Source: Musa acuminata AAA Group (Eukaryota > Streptophyta > Magnoliopsida > Zingiberales > Musaceae). Taken from it: a DNA stretch of 64,000 bases. Location of the stretch: NCBI RefSeq assembly GCF_036884655.1, contig NC_088327.1, positions 14,682,501-14,746,500 on the forward strand, given 5' to 3'. The notes below the pieces were generated by a model, which did no database searches, was not told where the DNA came from, and saw only the letters and a list, made by a program, of their open reading frames with translations. The translations under genes and the position numbers were made by a program. Below, in pieces: positions 61,304 to 64,000 of this stretch (the first letter of the stretch is position 1; every line of letters starts with the position of its first letter).

Positions 61304-61574
61304 CTTCTCTCGTCTCCCCTTAGTCCATATTTCATTATTTATAGTTATCTTATTAAAAAATAGGAAGAGATGATAATACAAGTCTAGTTATCCTTATAAA
61401 TCAATATTGCTATAGTTTTCAAATTGAACGATGATATACTTGTAGATTAGATAAAAGTTTTCTAAATGATATCAAAAGCTATACACATTTAAATTCAATC
61501 TATGATTATTTGATTTTAGTGCTTGATATTAAAGTTTTTTTACGTAACAAAAGCATGATTAGAAAAGCATGATT

Positions 61575-62233
61575 TTAGTGCTTGAACGATTCATCTGTGT
61601 TATTGATTTGCTTTTCTATCTCATTCATCTTATTGCTTGCAAGTGATGCAAGGTCTCTTGCCTAATATAGGTAAAGCCGGGGATGGCATGCTGCCCATGT
61701 TTGATTGATGGGCTACCATCGATAGCTTGTTGTTGGCGATAGCACCATTGAGGGCGGTAGTCTCTATTGGTCATCGGCCATAGATTAGACAGATGGCTAC
61801 TACAGTCAATGACTGTAGTGTCCAATAGCCTTGGCAACATAAGTCCTATGATGGTGCTGCTATGTGTGGCAATTGCGATTATGGGCAGCAGCTACCTTGA
61901 GTGGCATCACTACTACCTACAATGGTAGGATTTGGCTATAGGTGACACTGCACACGCAACAGTGCTACTTCATGTGATAACACAAGTGTAGGAAAATTTA
62001 GGGGCGACATCACATGCTCAACGAAAGAATAGAAAATAAAAATCTCAAATTTCTCAAAAAGGTGTTCATCGTCGTGCGAAGATTGGTGAACAAAATCCAC
62101 GAAACTGAAAACCACATATGAGATAGTTGTGTTACTTAGAGAGATTATATATCCCTGAATCCCTGTAGATCTGTAGGAGAGAATGAAGGAGGTCTAACGC
62201 CCTCCTCTCTAGCGATGATCCACATAGTAGGGC
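61575..62233 (-). repeat. Gypsy-type leader and LTR piece G4 (duplicate of 46150-46790)
   Basis: Matches the sequence left of and inside G2, including GGTAAAGCCGGGGA, TGTTTGAT(T/C)GATGGGCTACC and the LTR start TGTAGGAAAATTTAGGGG (61989). It ends at about 62233, where a SIRE-like LTR begins. This marks the right end of the segment shared by HKT copies 2 and 3. Confidence 0.7.
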
Positions 62234-63896
62234 TATTGAATCTCAGATTTTGATGATGAAATCAATTGGTAAATTATTTGATCTAATCTATATGTTGAGA
62301 TAAGTGTGTAGGATTAACTACGATAGTGGTAAGGCATAAAGCATATGTTATGCAGGAGTCAAAGATCGAACAATATGTCGAAGATTCGGACAATGTGTCG
62401 GAAGTTTGCCGAAAGCTCGTCGAGAGTTCTTCGGGAGCTTGCTAAGAGTTTGTCGGGAGTTCGTCGGAAGTTCGCCGAGAAGTTTATCGGAAGCTCACCG
62501 AAAGTTCACCAAGAGAACAATTGACATACTAGATAGAGATTGCTTGTTTACATATCTTAATTATCGTAGTTAGATCATAAGTTGAGTTAGGATTAGGAGG
62601 TAATCCCACTAACTCAGTTAGAGGACAACCTATTTAGCACATGAAGTCATGGCTGGTTGTGGCACCGCTAGGACCAATGGTGGCACCGCTTGGGACTCAG
62701 TCTCCTAGGTGCTCTAGGTGGTGGTACTATTAGCAATTAATACTGTCAAGAGGCGGTATCGCCCTGTCAGGTAGTGGTACCACCATAGCTCGATCTCCGA
62801 GATCTGTCAAGTGGTCATACTGCCCATACTGAGCGATGGTACCGCCAAGTGTCAGTCTGCAGGCGGTAGTACCGCCCAATAATGACAATGGTACATTAGC
62901 ACCTTGAAATCCAAGGATATGATACTTTTTGGCTCCAATTCTAAAGCCATTGGGGCCTATAAATACCCCACCATTTTTTGTATGAAAGGGCACGAAAGTG
63001 TGAACAATATCTTAAAGTCTTGAGGTATTAAAAGTGTTGTAAAAGTGTAAAGAGTTCTCCACCTCCCTTTCTAGTATTGTAATAATTCAATAGAGGTATG
63101 AGGCTTATAAGGGTTATCTCCTAAACTCATAAAAAAGAGAAAGTGCCATAAAGAGATGGTTGGTTTTCGCCTATTGAAGTAAGACCATTAGTGGACGCTG
63201 GTGATCTTAACGGAGGAGGAATCGAAAGTAGATGTAGGTCACAATGACTAAACCACTATAAATTTCAGTGTGCTCATTTCTATTCTGCTTTTCATTACTG
63301 TCATTACTTTCTAAGTTAATTGCTAGTTCATTTACTCTAAAGTCAAGCACTTTTCGAGATTGGTTTTCAACGAATGAATATTTTATAAAATCGATGATTT
63401 TTCTATTGTACTAATTCACCCCCCCTCCCCTCTTAGTGCCGCTCTTGATCCTAACAATTAGTATCAGAGCTCAGTTATTCTCAATTTGGTTTAAAACCCA
63501 AGAGAGATAGCTTTTGCCGATAATCTAGAGAGTCATTCTATCACTCGTCCTCAAATGTTCAATGAGACATATTACACATATTGGAAAACTAGGTTGAAGA
63601 TATTCTTAATTTCTATGGATTTTGAGTTATGGAATATCATTGAAAACGGATTTCAAAAGTCCTCTCTTCTAATGAGCGAATGGAATGACTTAGAGAAGAC
63701 TTTCTCTTTGAACGCCTAAGCTATGAATGCTTTTTTTTGTGCTTTGGATAAAAATGAATTCAATCGAGTTTCTATTTGCGAAATGACTTATAACATTTAG
63801 CATATACTTGAAATCACACACGAAGACACAAGTAGGGTTAAGGAGTCAAAAATCAATTTTTTGATTCATAGTTATGAATTATTCCCGCATGAAACC
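62234..63896 (+). mobile_element. SIRE-like Copia element D: 5' LTR and gag start, interrupted
   Basis: LTR 62234-63456 (TATTGAATCTCAG to GATCCTAACA) with primer site ATTAGTATCAGAGCTCAG just after. The gag start follows: PQMFNETYYTYWKTRLKIFL (about 63547 on), open except for TAA at about 63718 and TAG at about 63800. It is interrupted at 63897 by another LTR in opposite orientation. The GCGGTA-type cluster is at 62650-62880 and a C-run at 63419-63430. Confidence 0.8.
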
Positions 63897-64000
63897 TGTT
63901 AGGATTAAGAGCGGCACTAAGAGGGGGGGTGAATTAGTGCAACGGAAAAATTATAACTTTCAATAGTCTACGTTTTGATTAAAACCAATTCCGACGAAAA
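63897..64000 (-). mobile_element. LTR of another SIRE-like element, cut by the window end
   Basis: Begins TGTTAGGATTAAGAGC, then a G-run and TGAATTAGTGCAACGG, the 3' end of this LTR family in minus orientation, nested in element D gag. Confidence 0.8.

Larger units (their letters stand above)
57590..61308 (-). mobile_element. Short Copia element with 360-bp LTRs, internally deleted, perfect target duplication
   Basis: The element spans 57595-61303 (3709 bp), flanked by CTTCT at 57590-57594 and 61304-61308. The LTRs are 57595-57954 and 60944-61303, each 360 bp, with about 21 mismatches counted by eye (about 6%). On the minus strand the 5' LTR is followed by TTTGGTATCAGAG (primer site), and the 3' LTR is preceded by AAGAGGAGAGAA (polypurine tract). 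Internal order: gag, zinc knuckle, protease, integrase, then only the beginning of RT. RT jumps from the QIDVKSVFLNG region straight to element-end sequence, so the RT catalytic part and RNase H are deleted. Confidence 0.92.
57370..61560 (+). repeat. LTR-like dispersed repeat R, copy 4, split by a nested Copia
   Basis: Two halves (57370-57594 and 61304-61560) match copy 3 of the repeat at 45660-46140, with the Copia element and its target duplication between them. Confidence 0.6.

Overview
This is a plant nuclear genomic window: single genes with GT-AG introns, long AT-rich spacers, microsatellites and stacked LTR retrotransposons. The HKT paralogues and the SIRE-like Copia families suggest a monocot. 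A banana-like (Zingiberales) genome is my best guess, but that is inference and not proven by the sequence.

Left third (1-16 kb), gene-bearing: the last exon of an unrecognised plus-strand gene (121-281); a minus-strand gene for a CW zinc-finger plus methyl-CpG-binding-domain protein (2469-6416, four coding exons, one intron nearly filled by a solo LTR); a minus-strand two-exon gene of unknown function (8200-8905) with a G-box-containing and possibly bidirectional promoter; and an intronless SAUR auxin-response gene (11165-11608).

Middle and right (16-64 kb): a direct array of three class-1 HKT sodium transporter paralogues, all plus strand. Copy 1 (22244-24389) is complete, with three exons and 488 codons. 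Copy 2 (44481-45616) and copy 3 (56194-57329) each show only exon 1, ending at the same splice-donor position, after which the same LTR-like repeat replaces intron 1. Copies 2 and 3 lie in a duplicated block of about 3.2 kb that carries its transposon cargo with it. Exons 2 and 3 of copy 2 are absent before copy 3 begins. Those of copy 3 are not present up to the end of the window.

The space between HKT copies is transposon on transposon: decayed Gypsy gag-protease (26.4-27.3 kb) and pol (48.5-51.9 kb); a Gypsy-type LTR family with about 1.6-kb LTRs (27.3, 46.6, 49.7 and 62.0 kb); a SIRE-like Copia with both LTRs and a perfect 5-bp target duplication (28358-36956); a gag-only relative (37586-43548); a short internally deleted Copia with 360-bp LTRs and a perfect 5-bp target duplication (57595-61303), nested next to HKT copy 3; and further LTR pieces to the right edge. 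A dispersed LTR-like repeat of about 0.5 kb occurs four times.

The most interesting system is the HKT array: one intact Na+ transporter with S-G-G-G filter residues, plus two exon-1-only paralogues that retain three of the four pore loops, their shared truncation fixed before they were duplicated.
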